Below the pieces are notes generated by a model, which was not told the DNA's origin, did no database searches, and was given only the letters and a program-made list of their open reading frames with translations. A program made the translations under genes and the position numbers. From Rikenella sp031551865 (GTDB taxonomy: Bacteria; Bacteroidota; Bacteroidia; Bacteroidales; Rikenellaceae): DNA of 64,000 nucleotides. The stretch covers positions 124,001 through 188,000 of the forward strand of contig JAVBMY010000002.1 in assembly GCA_031551865.1 (NCBI GenBank), in the 5' to 3' direction. Positions 8,297-16,257 of this stretch are shown here, one piece after another (positions within the stretch are counted from its first letter, which is position 1; each line of letters starts with the position of its first letter).

Positions 8297-8947
8297 TCAG
8301 ATGATCACCCCGTCGCGCATTTCTATGCGGCGGTCGGACATGGCGGCTAAGTCGGTGTCGTGGGTGACGATCACGAAGGTGTGGCCGAACCGGTCGCGCA
8401 GGTCGAAGAAAAGCCGGTGCAGTTCGTCGCGGTTGGCCGAGTCGAGGTTGCCCGAGGGCTCGTCGGCGAACACGACCGAGGGGTTGTTGACCAGGGCGCG
8501 GGCCACGGCCACGCGCTGCGCCTCGCCGCCCGACATCTGGGCGGGTTTGTGCCCGAGCCGGTGTCCGACACCGAGCAGTTCGAGCAACTCGACGGCGCGC
8601 TGCTCGGTGGCGCGGCGTTTCTGCCCGGCGATCAGGGCGGGGATGCAGACGTTTTCGACGGCCGTGAATTCAGGCAACAGGTGGTGGAACTGGAACACGA
8701 AACCGATCTGGCGGTTCCGCAGTCTCAGGAGTTCGCGCTGGCCCATCCGGTCGGTGCGGCGGTCGTCGAAGGCCACGTGACCGCGGTCGGGGGCCGATAG
8801 CGTGCCGAGGATCTGGAGCAGGGTGGTTTTCCCGGCACCGCTGGGGCCCACGATCGCCACCACTTCGCCGTCGGCGATACGCAGGTCAACCCCGCGCAGC
8901 ACGTCGACTTCGCCGAAGGATTTATGGATGTCTTTGCATTCGATCAT
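8297..8947 (-). CDS. lolD: Lipoprotein-releasing ABC transporter ATPase LolD
   Basis: ATPase of the LolCDE-type complex that extracts lipoproteins from the inner membrane. 216 residues. Walker A GPSGAGKT (about 34-41), Q-loop QFHHLLPEFTAVENV, signature MSGGEAQR, Walker B VVFADEP followed by SGNLD, and switch His in VTHDTD. These MacB/LolD-type motifs separate it from other ABC ATPases. No permease gene is adjacent, so partners are encoded elsewhere. Start choice: ATG at 8947 (MIECKDIHKSFG) fits the family, with AAGAAAAA just upstream. The ATG at 8962 lies inside an R-family repeat end (GTCATTGCG), so the longer start is probably accidental. Confidence 0.88.
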   Translation of the reverse strand: MIECKDIHKSFGEVDVLRGVDLRIADGEVVAIVGPSGAGKTTLLQILGTLSAPDRGHVAFDDRRTDRMGQRELLRLRNRQIGFVFQFHHLLPEFTAVENVCIPALIAGQKRRATEQRAVELLELLGVGHRLGHKPAQMSGGEAQRVAVARALVNNPSVVFADEPSGNLDSANRDELHRLFFDLRDRFGHTFVIVTHDTDLAAMSDRRIEMRDGVII

Positions 8948-8956
8948 TTTTTCTTG

Positions 8957-9089
8957 CGTCATTGCGGGGAGGGCTTTGGCCTGACGAAGCAACCCCTTTG
9001 CGCACGACCTTTCTTTCGGGGTTCCGGGAAAGTGTGTACGTTAAGGGGTTGCTTTATCGTTCGCGTTCCGCTCACTCCTCGCAATGACG
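8957..9089. repeat. R-family palindromic repeat, 133 bp
   Basis: The left end CGTCATTGCGGGGAGGGC leads to GACGAAGCAACCCCTT; the right end is inverted (AAGGGGTTGCTTTATCG ... CTCCTCGCAATGACG). It fills the gap between secDF and lolD and ends 10 bases before the lolD start, so it forms most of the lolD leader. Confidence 0.75.
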
Positions 9090-9123
9090 ATTTAAAGTGA
9101 GGGGCGCGAAGTATTACGGCCGC

Positions 9124-12099
9124 TTAGGCGTTCTTGGCTTCTTTGAGTTCGGCCTTGGCTTTTTCGGCGTCTTTTTTCTCTTTGCGCATCATTAGGTCGT
9201 AGGCCACGGGGGTGGCGACGAACACCGACGAGAAGGTACCGATCGTGATCCCGAACAGCAGGGCGAACACGAAGCCGGCGATCACTTCGCCGCCGAACAG
9301 GAAGATGGCCAGCAGCACGATGATGGTCGATCCGCAGGTGTTCACCGTACGGGCCAGGGTGGCGTTGATGGCGTTGTTGATATTCTCGCGGTGGGTGAAG
9401 CGCGGGTGCAGCATGTGGTTCTCGCGGATACGGTCGAAGATCACCACGGTGTCGTTGATCGAGTAGCCGATGATGGTCAGGATGGCGGCGATGAACGATT
9501 GGTCGACGGTGAGGTTGAAGGGCAACACCCCGTAGAAGAGCGAGAACAAACCGATGGTCAGCACGGCGTCGTGCAACAGCGAAACCACGCCGCCCATACC
9601 GTATTGCCAGTTTTTGAACCGGATGGCGATATAGATACCGATGGCCAGGAGCGAGAAGATCACGGCGATGACGGAGTTGATCTTGATGTCGTGGGCGATG
9701 CTGGCCCCCACACGCTCGGAGCTGATGATGCCCATCGGGCTGGTGGCGGTGGTGAAGAACTCATCCGGCGTGAGCGAGGCTTTGTATAGCGGGCTGAGCG
9801 CGGTATAGAGCATTTCGTTGATCTCTTCGTCCACTCCGTCGGCATCGTCGGCGTGTTTGTATTGGGTGACGATGCGCATCTGCATCTGGTCTTTGGTGCC
9901 GAATTGTTTTACTTCGGGTTCTTCGGGGAAGGTGAGGTTAAGTTGTTCGCGCACGTCGTTGGCGGTCACGGCGTTGTCGAAACGGACGACATAGGCGCGG
10001 CCCCCGGTGAAATCCACCCCGTAGCTGAGCCCGCGGGTGGCGAGCGAGATGGCGCAAACGGCCATCAGGATCACCGATACGATGTAGGTGTATTTGCGGG
10101 CGCCCACGAAGTCGAACTTGGTGTTGGCCAGGAAGTGTTCGGTCGGTTTGCTCCAGAATTTGATGTTCTTGCCTTTGGTCAGCATCGCCGTGAAGATCAG
10201 GCGGGTGATGAAGATGGCGCAGAAGAGCGAGGTGAGGATACCGATAATGAGGGTGGTGGCGAAGCCCTGTACGGGGCCCGATCCGAAGATGAACAGCACG
10301 ATACCGGTGATCAACGTGGTGGCATTACCGTCGATGATGGCCGAGTAGGCGTTCTTGAATCCGTCGGTGATCGAGAGGCTCAATCCTTTCCCGGCGTGGA
10401 TCTCCTCCTTGACACGTTCGTAGATGATCACGTTGGCGTCGACGGCCATACCCATCGTCAGCACGATACCGGCGATACCGGGCAGAGTCAGTACGGCGCC
10501 GAACGATACGAGCACGCCGAACAGGAAGAACAGGTTGGCCAGCAGGGCGATGTTGGCCACGAAACCGGCGGTGCTGTAGAAGAACAGCATGTAGATGAGT
10601 ACCAGTGCGAAGGCGATGATGAACGAGGTGACCCCGTCGTTGACCGATTCTTGTCCGAGCGACGGGCCGACCACGTTCGAGGCGATCACGTGGGCCGGGG
10701 CGTCGAGTTTACCCGAGTTCAGGATACTGGCCAGGTCTTTGGCTTCGGCGATGGTGAAGTCGCCGCTGATCTGCGAGTTGCCGCCGGCGATCTCGCCGTT
10801 GACCACGGGGCACGAGTAGACCACGTTGTCGAGTACCACGGCGATGTATTTGCCGACGTTCTGGCCGGTCAGGTTTTTCCAGGCCAGGGCGCCTTTCGAG
10901 TTCATGCTCATCGACACTTCGGCGCGCGAACCCTGCTGGGATTGCTGGCCTACGGCGTTGGTGATCACTTCGCCGCCGAGGGCGGGCTCGTTCTTGGCAT
11001 TGCCTTTGATGGCGTAAAGTTCGTATACGTTGGTATTTTCTTTGATGCCTTTTACCCCCCACATGAATTTGGTGTACATCGGGAAGAGCGATTTCACCTG
11101 GGGCAGGTTGAGGTAGGCCATTACCTTGGCGGTGTCGAAGGCTTGGGCCATGCCGATCACGGGGCTGTTGTGGTTGGCGGGGCTGAGCAGGCCGAAGAGC
11201 GAGTTGCCGCCGATGCGTTCGTTCATCGAGGCCTGGGCGTTGGCGAGTTCTTCTTGTGCGGTGGCGATACGGCTTTCGAGGTCTGCGGTGGCAGTGGTGT
11301 CGCTGGCGGTAGTGTCTTGGGCCGAGGCGTTAAGGGCGGCAATGACGCGGTCGGCTTCCATCATCGCCGGGTAGATGTCGTTGGCGGTGTAGGTGGTCCA
11401 GAATTGGAGGTTGGCGGTGCCCTGGAGCAGTTTGCGCACGCGCTCGGGTTCCTTGACGCCGGGCAGTTCCACGAGGATACGGCCGGTGCCGGGAACACGC
11501 TGGATACTGGGCTGCATCACGCCGAAACGGTCGATACGGCTGCTTAGAATGGCCTGCGAGTTTTGGATGGCGGCGTCGGCGTCGGCGCGCAGGGCTTTGA
11601 TGATGGCGTCGTTGGTGGCGTTGTTGATCTTTTTGTCGCGCACGTAGCCGGCAAAAATGGCCGAGAGTTGTCCTTGCGGGGCGATCCGGTTATAGGCCTG
11701 TTCGAACAGGGTGATGAATTCGCCCGAAGAGGTGCGTTGCGTCTGGGTGGCTTCGCGGATGGCCCGGTTGAAGTCGGGGTCGGTCGAATTGCCCGACAGC
11801 GTGTGGAGCATGTCGCCGATGCCGATCTCAAGGGTGATGTTCATCCCGCCGCGCAGGTCGAGGCCGAGGTTGAGCTCTTTCTCAAGGCACTGCTCGTAGG
11901 TGTATTTCACGAAGCCGAGGTTGTAGACCACCTGCGGTTTCATCGAGTCGAGGTAGGCGGCTTCGCGTGCGGCGTCGCCTTCCGAGATTTTCTCCGCCTG
12001 GTTGCGGACGTGGCCGGTCACGAAGGTGAACGACAGTTGGAATGCACAGGCCACAGCCAGTGCGATTGCCAAAAATTTAATAGCGCCCTTATTCTGCAT
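9124..12099 (-). CDS. secDF: SecD-SecF fusion, protein translocase accessory subunit
   Basis: Uses the proton gradient to drive late steps of export through SecYEG. 991 residues in one chain, as usual in Bacteroidota. SecD part: N-terminal membrane segment (about 5-25), periplasmic P1 region with LGLDLRGGMN, and the five-helix bundle from about 500 (GMAVDANVIIYERVKEE). SecF part from about 660: VDFTGGRAYVVRF, then a second bundle with GYSINDTVVIFDRIREN. The duplicated D/R motifs are both intact. The start at 12099 gives MQNKGAIKFLAIALA. The frame continues upstream to 12165, but through a C-family structured repeat whose arm ends one base before this ATG, so the mRNA leader may be strongly folded. 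Confidence 0.95.
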   Translation of the reverse strand: MQNKGAIKFLAIALAVACAFQLSFTFVTGHVRNQAEKISEGDAAREAAYLDSMKPQVVYNLGFVKYTYEQCLEKELNLGLDLRGGMNITLEIGIGDMLHTLSGNSTDPDFNRAIREATQTQRTSSGEFITLFEQAYNRIAPQGQLSAIFAGYVRDKKINNATNDAIIKALRADADAAIQNSQAILSSRIDRFGVMQPSIQRVPGTGRILVELPGVKEPERVRKLLQGTANLQFWTTYTANDIYPAMMEADRVIAALNASAQDTTASDTTATADLESRIATAQEELANAQASMNERIGGNSLFGLLSPANHNSPVIGMAQAFDTAKVMAYLNLPQVKSLFPMYTKFMWGVKGIKENTNVYELYAIKGNAKNEPALGGEVITNAVGQQSQQGSRAEVSMSMNSKGALAWKNLTGQNVGKYIAVVLDNVVYSCPVVNGEIAGGNSQISGDFTIAEAKDLASILNSGKLDAPAHVIASNVVGPSLGQESVNDGVTSFIIAFALVLIYMLFFYSTAGFVANIALLANLFFLFGVLVSFGAVLTLPGIAGIVLTMGMAVDANVIIYERVKEEIHAGKGLSLSITDGFKNAYSAIIDGNATTLITGIVLFIFGSGPVQGFATTLIIGILTSLFCAIFITRLIFTAMLTKGKNIKFWSKPTEHFLANTKFDFVGARKYTYIVSVILMAVCAISLATRGLSYGVDFTGGRAYVVRFDNAVTANDVREQLNLTFPEEPEVKQFGTKDQMQMRIVTQYKHADDADGVDEEINEMLYTALSPLYKASLTPDEFFTTATSPMGIISSERVGASIAHDIKINSVIAVIFSLLAIGIYIAIRFKNWQYGMGGVVSLLHDAVLTIGLFSLFYGVLPFNLTVDQSFIAAILTIIGYSINDTVVIFDRIRENHMLHPRFTHRENINNAINATLARTVNTCGSTIIVLLAIFLFGGEVIAGFVFALLFGITIGTFSSVFVATPVAYDLMMRKEKKDAEKAKAELKEAKNA

Positions 12100-12100
12100 A

Positions 12101-12228
12101 GTTTTTGGGTTTTTTAGTCCGGTATAGTGCATCACGCTTACGTGTTCGTCGGTCACATATTTCAATATATGCTCCCTTCTCGCCCGTTTCGCGTTCCTTC
12201 TTTCCCGGCCTAAAAACTCCCAAAAACG
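12101..12228. repeat. C-family structured repeat, copy 4
   Basis: Outer arms: GTTTTTGGGTTTTTTAGTCC at 12101 onward pairs with CCGGCCTAAAAACTCCCAAA ending at 12228. Inner hairpin CATAT...ATATG around 12156-12171. The same layout is found at 13636, 37957 and 41486 with different but self-complementary arms. It sits between secDF (minus) and the MscS gene (plus) and overlaps the secDF leader. Confidence 0.7.
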
Positions 12229-12306
12229 GAAGCAGTGAGCCGGAAAGAAGATAGAATCACATAAAAATGCGACCCCGAATTAGGGGGCAAATATACGCTT
12301 TTTTGA

Positions 12307-12314
12307 TAACTTTG
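12307..12314 (+). promoter_or_regulatory. Bacteroidota -7 box for the MscS gene
   Basis: TAACTTTG matches TAnnTTTG exactly and ends 22 bases before the ATG at 12337. No clear -33 TTTG is seen at the usual 19-21 base spacing. Confidence 0.45.
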
Positions 12315-12336
12315 TAAACATCTTAAAAATAAGAGT

Positions 12337-13638
12337 ATGACGGATTCTACGGTAATGCCTGTGGCGGATACGTTGCGGGGAGCTTTCCCGGCGGCGGTGC
12401 CGGGCGATAAATTCTGGGTGGTCGACAACCTGTGGAACACGCTCCACGGCTGGGGGCTTAGCGAACGCGCTTCGAACGGTCTGTCGTTCGTGGTGCTGTG
12501 CGCGGTGCTGGCGCTGCTGGTGTGGCTGCTCGACCTGTTCCTGTCGAAAGTGGTGCTGTCGGCCATCAAAAAGTCTATCCAGCGCAGCAAGACCAATATC
12601 GACGACATCCTGTTCAAACACAAATTCTTCAACCGGCTCCTGTCGCTCCTGCCGCTGTTCGTGGTGCTGGTGGCGCTGGGGACGCTGTTCGAGGGGTTCC
12701 ACCCGTCGCTGGTCACGGTGGCGCGCATCGCCACGCAGGTCATGCTGATCGTCACCTTCACGCTGGCGATCTTCTCGCTTCTCGATGCGTTCAATGAAAT
12801 ATATAATAAGAAGCACGAGCGCGCTCAGCGCCGCAAGTCGATCAAGGGCTATATCCAGATCACGAAGATCGTGTTCGGATTCATCGCCGGGATCCTGATC
12901 CTGTCGGTGCTGCTGCGCAAAGACCCCACGACGCTGCTGGTCGGCCTGGGTGCCGCGGCGGCGGTGCTTTCGCTGGTGTTCAAAGATACGATCCTGGGTT
13001 TCGTGGCGTCGATCCAGCTTTCGGCGCAGGACATGGTGCGCCCGGGCGACTGGATCGAAATGCCGGGCAAGAAAGCCGACGGCAAGGTGGTCGACATCAC
13101 GGTGAACAGCGTCAAGGTGCAGAACTGGGACAATACCTATACGCTGATCCCCATCTATTCGATGGTTTCCGAACCGTTCGTCAACTGGCGGGGGATGGAG
13201 AACAGCAAGGGGCGCCGCCTGGTGCGCCAGTTCCCGATCGACGTGATGTCGGTGGGCGAGTTTACGCCCGACATGGAGAAGGCGTTGCTCGCGGCACAGT
13301 TCCACGATCCGGCGCTGGTCGGGAAGGCGCTGGAGATCGTGCGCGACGAAGAGGGTACCTCGGCCTCGGGGCGGTTTTCGAACTTGGCGCTGTTGCGCGT
13401 CTACCTCGGGCTCTATTTATTGGGCCATCCGCTCATTAATGAAGAATTGCCGCTCTACGTGCGTTACCTGGCCGAGGTGACCGACAAGGGGGTGATCCTC
13501 GAACTCTACTGCTTCACCCACGAAAAGGGGGCCGACGGCTTCTACCTCACGGCCAATTATGTCGTGGAGCACGTGTTGTCGGTGTTGCCTCTCTTTGGTT
13601 TGAGGATTTTCCAGGTGCGCAGCGGCTATACCGTTTGA
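12337..13638 (+). CDS. MscS-family mechanosensitive channel, YbdG-like
   Basis: 433 residues, close to E. coli YbdG (415). About five membrane segments lie before residue 230 (SFVVLCAVLALLVWLLDLF, LLSLLPLFVVLVALGTLF, TQVMLIVTFTLAIFSLL, IVFGFIAGILILSVLL). The pore helix is about 200-235 (LLVGLGAAAAVLSLVFKDTI), followed by the MscS beta domain (DMVRPGDWIEMPGKKADGKV and WDNTYTLIPIYSMVSEPFVNW). The YbdG-type insert and cytoplasmic domain complete the protein. It would release solutes on osmotic downshock or tune stretch sensitivity. The stop codon forms the first bases of a C-family repeat arm. Confidence 0.9.
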   Translation: MTDSTVMPVADTLRGAFPAAVPGDKFWVVDNLWNTLHGWGLSERASNGLSFVVLCAVLALLVWLLDLFLSKVVLSAIKKSIQRSKTNIDDILFKHKFFNRLLSLLPLFVVLVALGTLFEGFHPSLVTVARIATQVMLIVTFTLAIFSLLDAFNEIYNKKHERAQRRKSIKGYIQITKIVFGFIAGILILSVLLRKDPTTLLVGLGAAAAVLSLVFKDTILGFVASIQLSAQDMVRPGDWIEMPGKKADGKVVDITVNSVKVQNWDNTYTLIPIYSMVSEPFVNWRGMENSKGRRLVRQFPIDVMSVGEFTPDMEKALLAAQFHDPALVGKALEIVRDEEGTSASGRFSNLALLRVYLGLYLLGHPLINEELPLYVRYLAEVTDKGVILELYCFTHEKGADGFYLTANYVVEHVLSVLPLFGLRIFQVRSGYTV

Positions 13639-13761
13639 TTTTTGTTTTTCAGGCCGATATAGTTCGTGGCGCTCATCCGCTCGATCCTCACGTACTATCT
13701 GTACGCTGCGGTCGTTCGGATTTCGCGCACCTTCTCTATCGACCCGAAAATTCAAAAATCA
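13636..13761. repeat. C-family structured repeat, copy 1
   Basis: The left arm TGATTTTTGTTTTTCAGG + CCGATA pairs with the right arm TATCGACCCGAAAATTCA + AAAATCA. The inner hairpin is CGTAC...GTACG. It begins on the stop codon of the MscS gene, so it may also act as its terminator. Confidence 0.7.
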
Positions 13762-13777
13762 CTCGATGTAATAGTGG

Positions 13778-13893
13778 CTGTATATAGAGAAATACGCGCC
13801 CGCCCCTTTAGGGTGGGCGCGCCGAGCCACTCGCGTTGCGATTATCATCGCCCCGCGCAGCGGCCGCCAGGCGCCGCCTGGTTATTCTATATA
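13778..13893. repeat. Inverted repeat with GC-rich interior
   Basis: The arms GTATATAGAGAA and TTATTCTATATA are imperfect inverted copies. Inside is a strong hairpin GCGCCCGCCCCTTTAGGGTG + GGCGC. It lies between C-family copy 1 and M element A, so the whole 440-base gap is filled by structured repeats and no gene is supported. Confidence 0.45.
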
Positions 13894-14076
13894 CTTATCC
13901 GCAATGTTCCCCCTCGGTCCGCCGCCGGCGAAGGGCGTAAACGCGCCTTAGGCGAGTGTGACAGCCCGCCGCGTGGGGCGGCGGCGGACTGCCGGGATCG
14001 TTGCGCGACCCGGGTATATGCAAAAACACCTCTCGAAAACAAAGGATAAAACCCAGGGGATAGTATTGCGGATAAG
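13894..14076. mobile_element. M element, copy A (183 bp, MITE-like)
   Basis: Bounded by an exact 11-base terminal inverted repeat, CTTATCCGCAA and TTGCGGATAAG. It is a clear reverse-complement homolog of copy B at 29649-29833, sharing GTTTTCGAGAGGT, TTTTTGCAT, ACCCGGGTCGCGC, GATCCCGGCAGTCCGCCGCC and ACTCGCC blocks. No plausible coding frame. It ends 4 bases from the stop codon of the UbiD gene. TTATTCTAT occurs 3 bases outside the left end and 4 bases outside the right end, a possible target duplication. Confidence 0.7.
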
Positions 14077-14080
14077 CATT

Positions 14081-16228
14081 TTATTCTATTGCCGCGCCCC
14101 CGGGCCGGACGAGCGGCATGACCCGCCGCGACGGCGACTCCTTCAGCGGCCCGAGCCCCAATGACGGCCAAATCTCATCTATTCGTTCGATAATCCCGGC
14201 CGACATCGTGACCACATTCGGCCACGGGCGCGCGCGGCGTTTGATCCGCGCGTCGACGACGAGGCAGCTTTCTGAGCCGTCGTTGTAATCCTTTATCTTA
14301 ATGTCGTGTTCGGGATCGGTGTTGGCCGCCGCCAGCCATGCCAGTGTTGACAGGGGCAGCCGCTCTATGTCTACAAAGTCATCGAAGATTATCACTACCC
14401 GTACCCCGTTTGCGCTGCTGAACGACGGCTCTGCCGTGCGGGTCAGTACCGTGCGGAATTTTGGCAAAGCCCGGCCCGTGAGGCGCCCTTCGTTGAAAAC
14501 AGCGGCACGGGTTCGCACACTTTTTCCTGTTTCGGAAAAGTTTCGGCGGTCTTTCCCCGTAATCGTTGATAAACCTTCGGACGGGTTGGGCAATTGCCCG
14601 TACGGCTGTGCACCTTCTTCGGGCAGTTTGGCCGTCAGGTCGATGCACAGTTTCCCTCCGAACCCGATGGCTGGCGAGGCGTGGTCGAGCACGTCGAGCG
14701 TGCCGCGCGAGAATAGCGTGTCGCGCCGCGGGTCGAATGTGTCGATACCCGCCGCTATGGCGCTCAACCATTTGTGCCTGTTGTCCCGTTCCGTTTTTAT
14801 ACGATCGTCCTCTTCGGGTTCGGTAAAAAGATCTTCGCCCATCTTATCGAACAGCTCCCTGAAATTGCGCGCTTTCGGGGCCGGAGCCCCTTGGGCCGGC
14901 CCGGCCTGCGTGTAGCCCTCATCCGATCTAAGGGCGGGATCACCGGAGGGAGCGGCCGCACCGGTGACGATCAGGAACTTGTTGAACATCATCTGCCCCG
15001 CACCCCAGAGCGCGTTGGCGATCTTGAACCCTTCGCCGGGGTAACGTTTTTCAATCGAGGCGACCACGATGTTGTGCGCCACCCCTTCGGGCGGCATCCA
15101 CAGGTCTTGTAATTCCGGGGCGATGGCGAAGCGCATCGGCGCCAGAAAAATGCGTTCCGAGGCCAGTGCGAAATATACATCCTCTTGCGGCGGCACCCCC
15201 ACGACTGTGGCCGGGTAGATCGCCCCGCGGCGGTGCGTGACAGCCGTGACATGGAACTGCGGATAGAGGTCTTTCAGCGAATAGAACCCCGTATGGTCGC
15301 CGAAGTCGCCCTCGACGGCAAGCGGCTCTGCGGTGTCCACATAGCCTTCTATGACGAAGTCGCAGTCGGCGGGCACACGCAGGTCGTTGGTCAGGCATTT
15401 CACCAGTTCCACGGGTTTCGAGCGCAGGAATCCGGCGAGCATATATTCGTCCATACCGTCGGGCAGTGGCGCGGTGGCGGCGTAGGTGTAGGCCGGGTCG
15501 CCCCCCAGGCACACCGCCACGGGCATCTTTTGCAGGCCGAGGCGTTTGTACTGGTCGTAATGGCGGGCTCCCGTCTTGTGACGGTGCCAGTGCATGCCGG
15601 TGGTGCGGTCGTCGAAGAGCTGCATGCGGTACATCCCCACGTTGCGGGTGCCCGTCACCGGATCCAAAGTGTGTACTAAAGGCAGGGTGATGAACCGGCC
15701 GGTGCCGTTCGTTGTCTTGCGTCCAACAGGAGATTCGCCGTGCGCGGATGTACTGCTGCGCGCAAGCCCTCCGTCATGCGGCCAGCATTGCAGCACCGGC
15801 AGCCCGGCCAGCGAGGCCTCTTTGCCTTGTAACACGACCTGCTGGCATTCGCCCCGGCCGCTGCGCGTGCGCGGCATCCACGAGGCGGCCTCGGTGAGCA
15901 GGGGCAGCATCCTGAGCTTGTCCATCAGGCTGCTCTTGGGGGTCATCACGTCGCCCAGGAGCGTGTCGATGCGTTTGGTGATCTCCTCCATTCGCTCCAC
16001 GCCGAGCGCCAGGCAGATGCGCCGCTCGCTGCCCATCATGTTGGTCAGCACGGGGAACGAAGAACCTGCCGGGTTCTCGAACAGCAGCGCCCGGCCGCCG
16101 CCGGGCGACTTGGCTTCGCGGTCGGTGATCTCGCTGATTTCCAGCACCGGGTCGACGGGGTGTTGGATGCGTACCAGCTCGCCCGCCTTTTCGAGCGCGG
16201 CGACGTATTGGTCGAGGTTTTTAAACAT
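14081..16228 (-). CDS. UbiD-family decarboxylase (prenylated-FMN dependent)
   Basis: 715 residues with the UbiD fold throughout: N-terminal ALEKAGELVRI and the central VGMYRMQLFDDRTTGMHWHRHKTGA (read as VGMYRMQLFDDRTTG, then MHWHRHKTGA), then FVIEGYVDTAEPLAVEGDFGDH with the glutamates expected for Mn2+/prFMN binding, and VVVASIEKRYPGE-like VASIEKRYPGEG. Bacteroidota homologs are annotated as menaquinone-biosynthesis (futalosine-type) or 4-hydroxybenzoate decarboxylase; substrate cannot be set from sequence. It is longer than E. coli UbiD (497) through a C-terminal extension from about 480. No ubiX is adjacent. It is divergent from cysS with only 28 bases between starts. Confidence 0.85.
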   Translation of the reverse strand: MFKNLDQYVAALEKAGELVRIQHPVDPVLEISEITDREAKSPGGGRALLFENPAGSSFPVLTNMMGSERRICLALGVERMEEITKRIDTLLGDVMTPKSSLMDKLRMLPLLTEAASWMPRTRSGRGECQQVVLQGKEASLAGLPVLQCWPHDGGLARSSTSAHGESPVGRKTTNGTGRFITLPLVHTLDPVTGTRNVGMYRMQLFDDRTTGMHWHRHKTGARHYDQYKRLGLQKMPVAVCLGGDPAYTYAATAPLPDGMDEYMLAGFLRSKPVELVKCLTNDLRVPADCDFVIEGYVDTAEPLAVEGDFGDHTGFYSLKDLYPQFHVTAVTHRRGAIYPATVVGVPPQEDVYFALASERIFLAPMRFAIAPELQDLWMPPEGVAHNIVVASIEKRYPGEGFKIANALWGAGQMMFNKFLIVTGAAAPSGDPALRSDEGYTQAGPAQGAPAPKARNFRELFDKMGEDLFTEPEEDDRIKTERDNRHKWLSAIAAGIDTFDPRRDTLFSRGTLDVLDHASPAIGFGGKLCIDLTAKLPEEGAQPYGQLPNPSEGLSTITGKDRRNFSETGKSVRTRAAVFNEGRLTGRALPKFRTVLTRTAEPSFSSANGVRVVIIFDDFVDIERLPLSTLAWLAAANTDPEHDIKIKDYNDGSESCLVVDARIKRRARPWPNVVTMSAGIIERIDEIWPSLGLGPLKESPSRRVMPLVRPGGAAIE

Positions 16229-16249
16229 TTTTTAATAACTTTACGAATT

Positions 16250-16257
16250 CAAAGATA
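16250..16257 (-). promoter_or_regulatory. Candidate -7 box for the UbiD gene, overlapping the cysS start
   Basis: On the minus strand TATCTTTG matches TAnnTTTG exactly, 21 bases before the UbiD ATG at 16228. It overlaps the first base of the cysS ATG. A cysS-directed TAACTTTA lies at 16236-16243. The two promoters would overlap face to face. Confidence 0.4.

Noticed and set aside
13666..14049. Open frame across the gap after the MscS gene
   Set aside because: It runs through three structured repeats, and a similar peptide appears only where M element B recurs. Non-coding.
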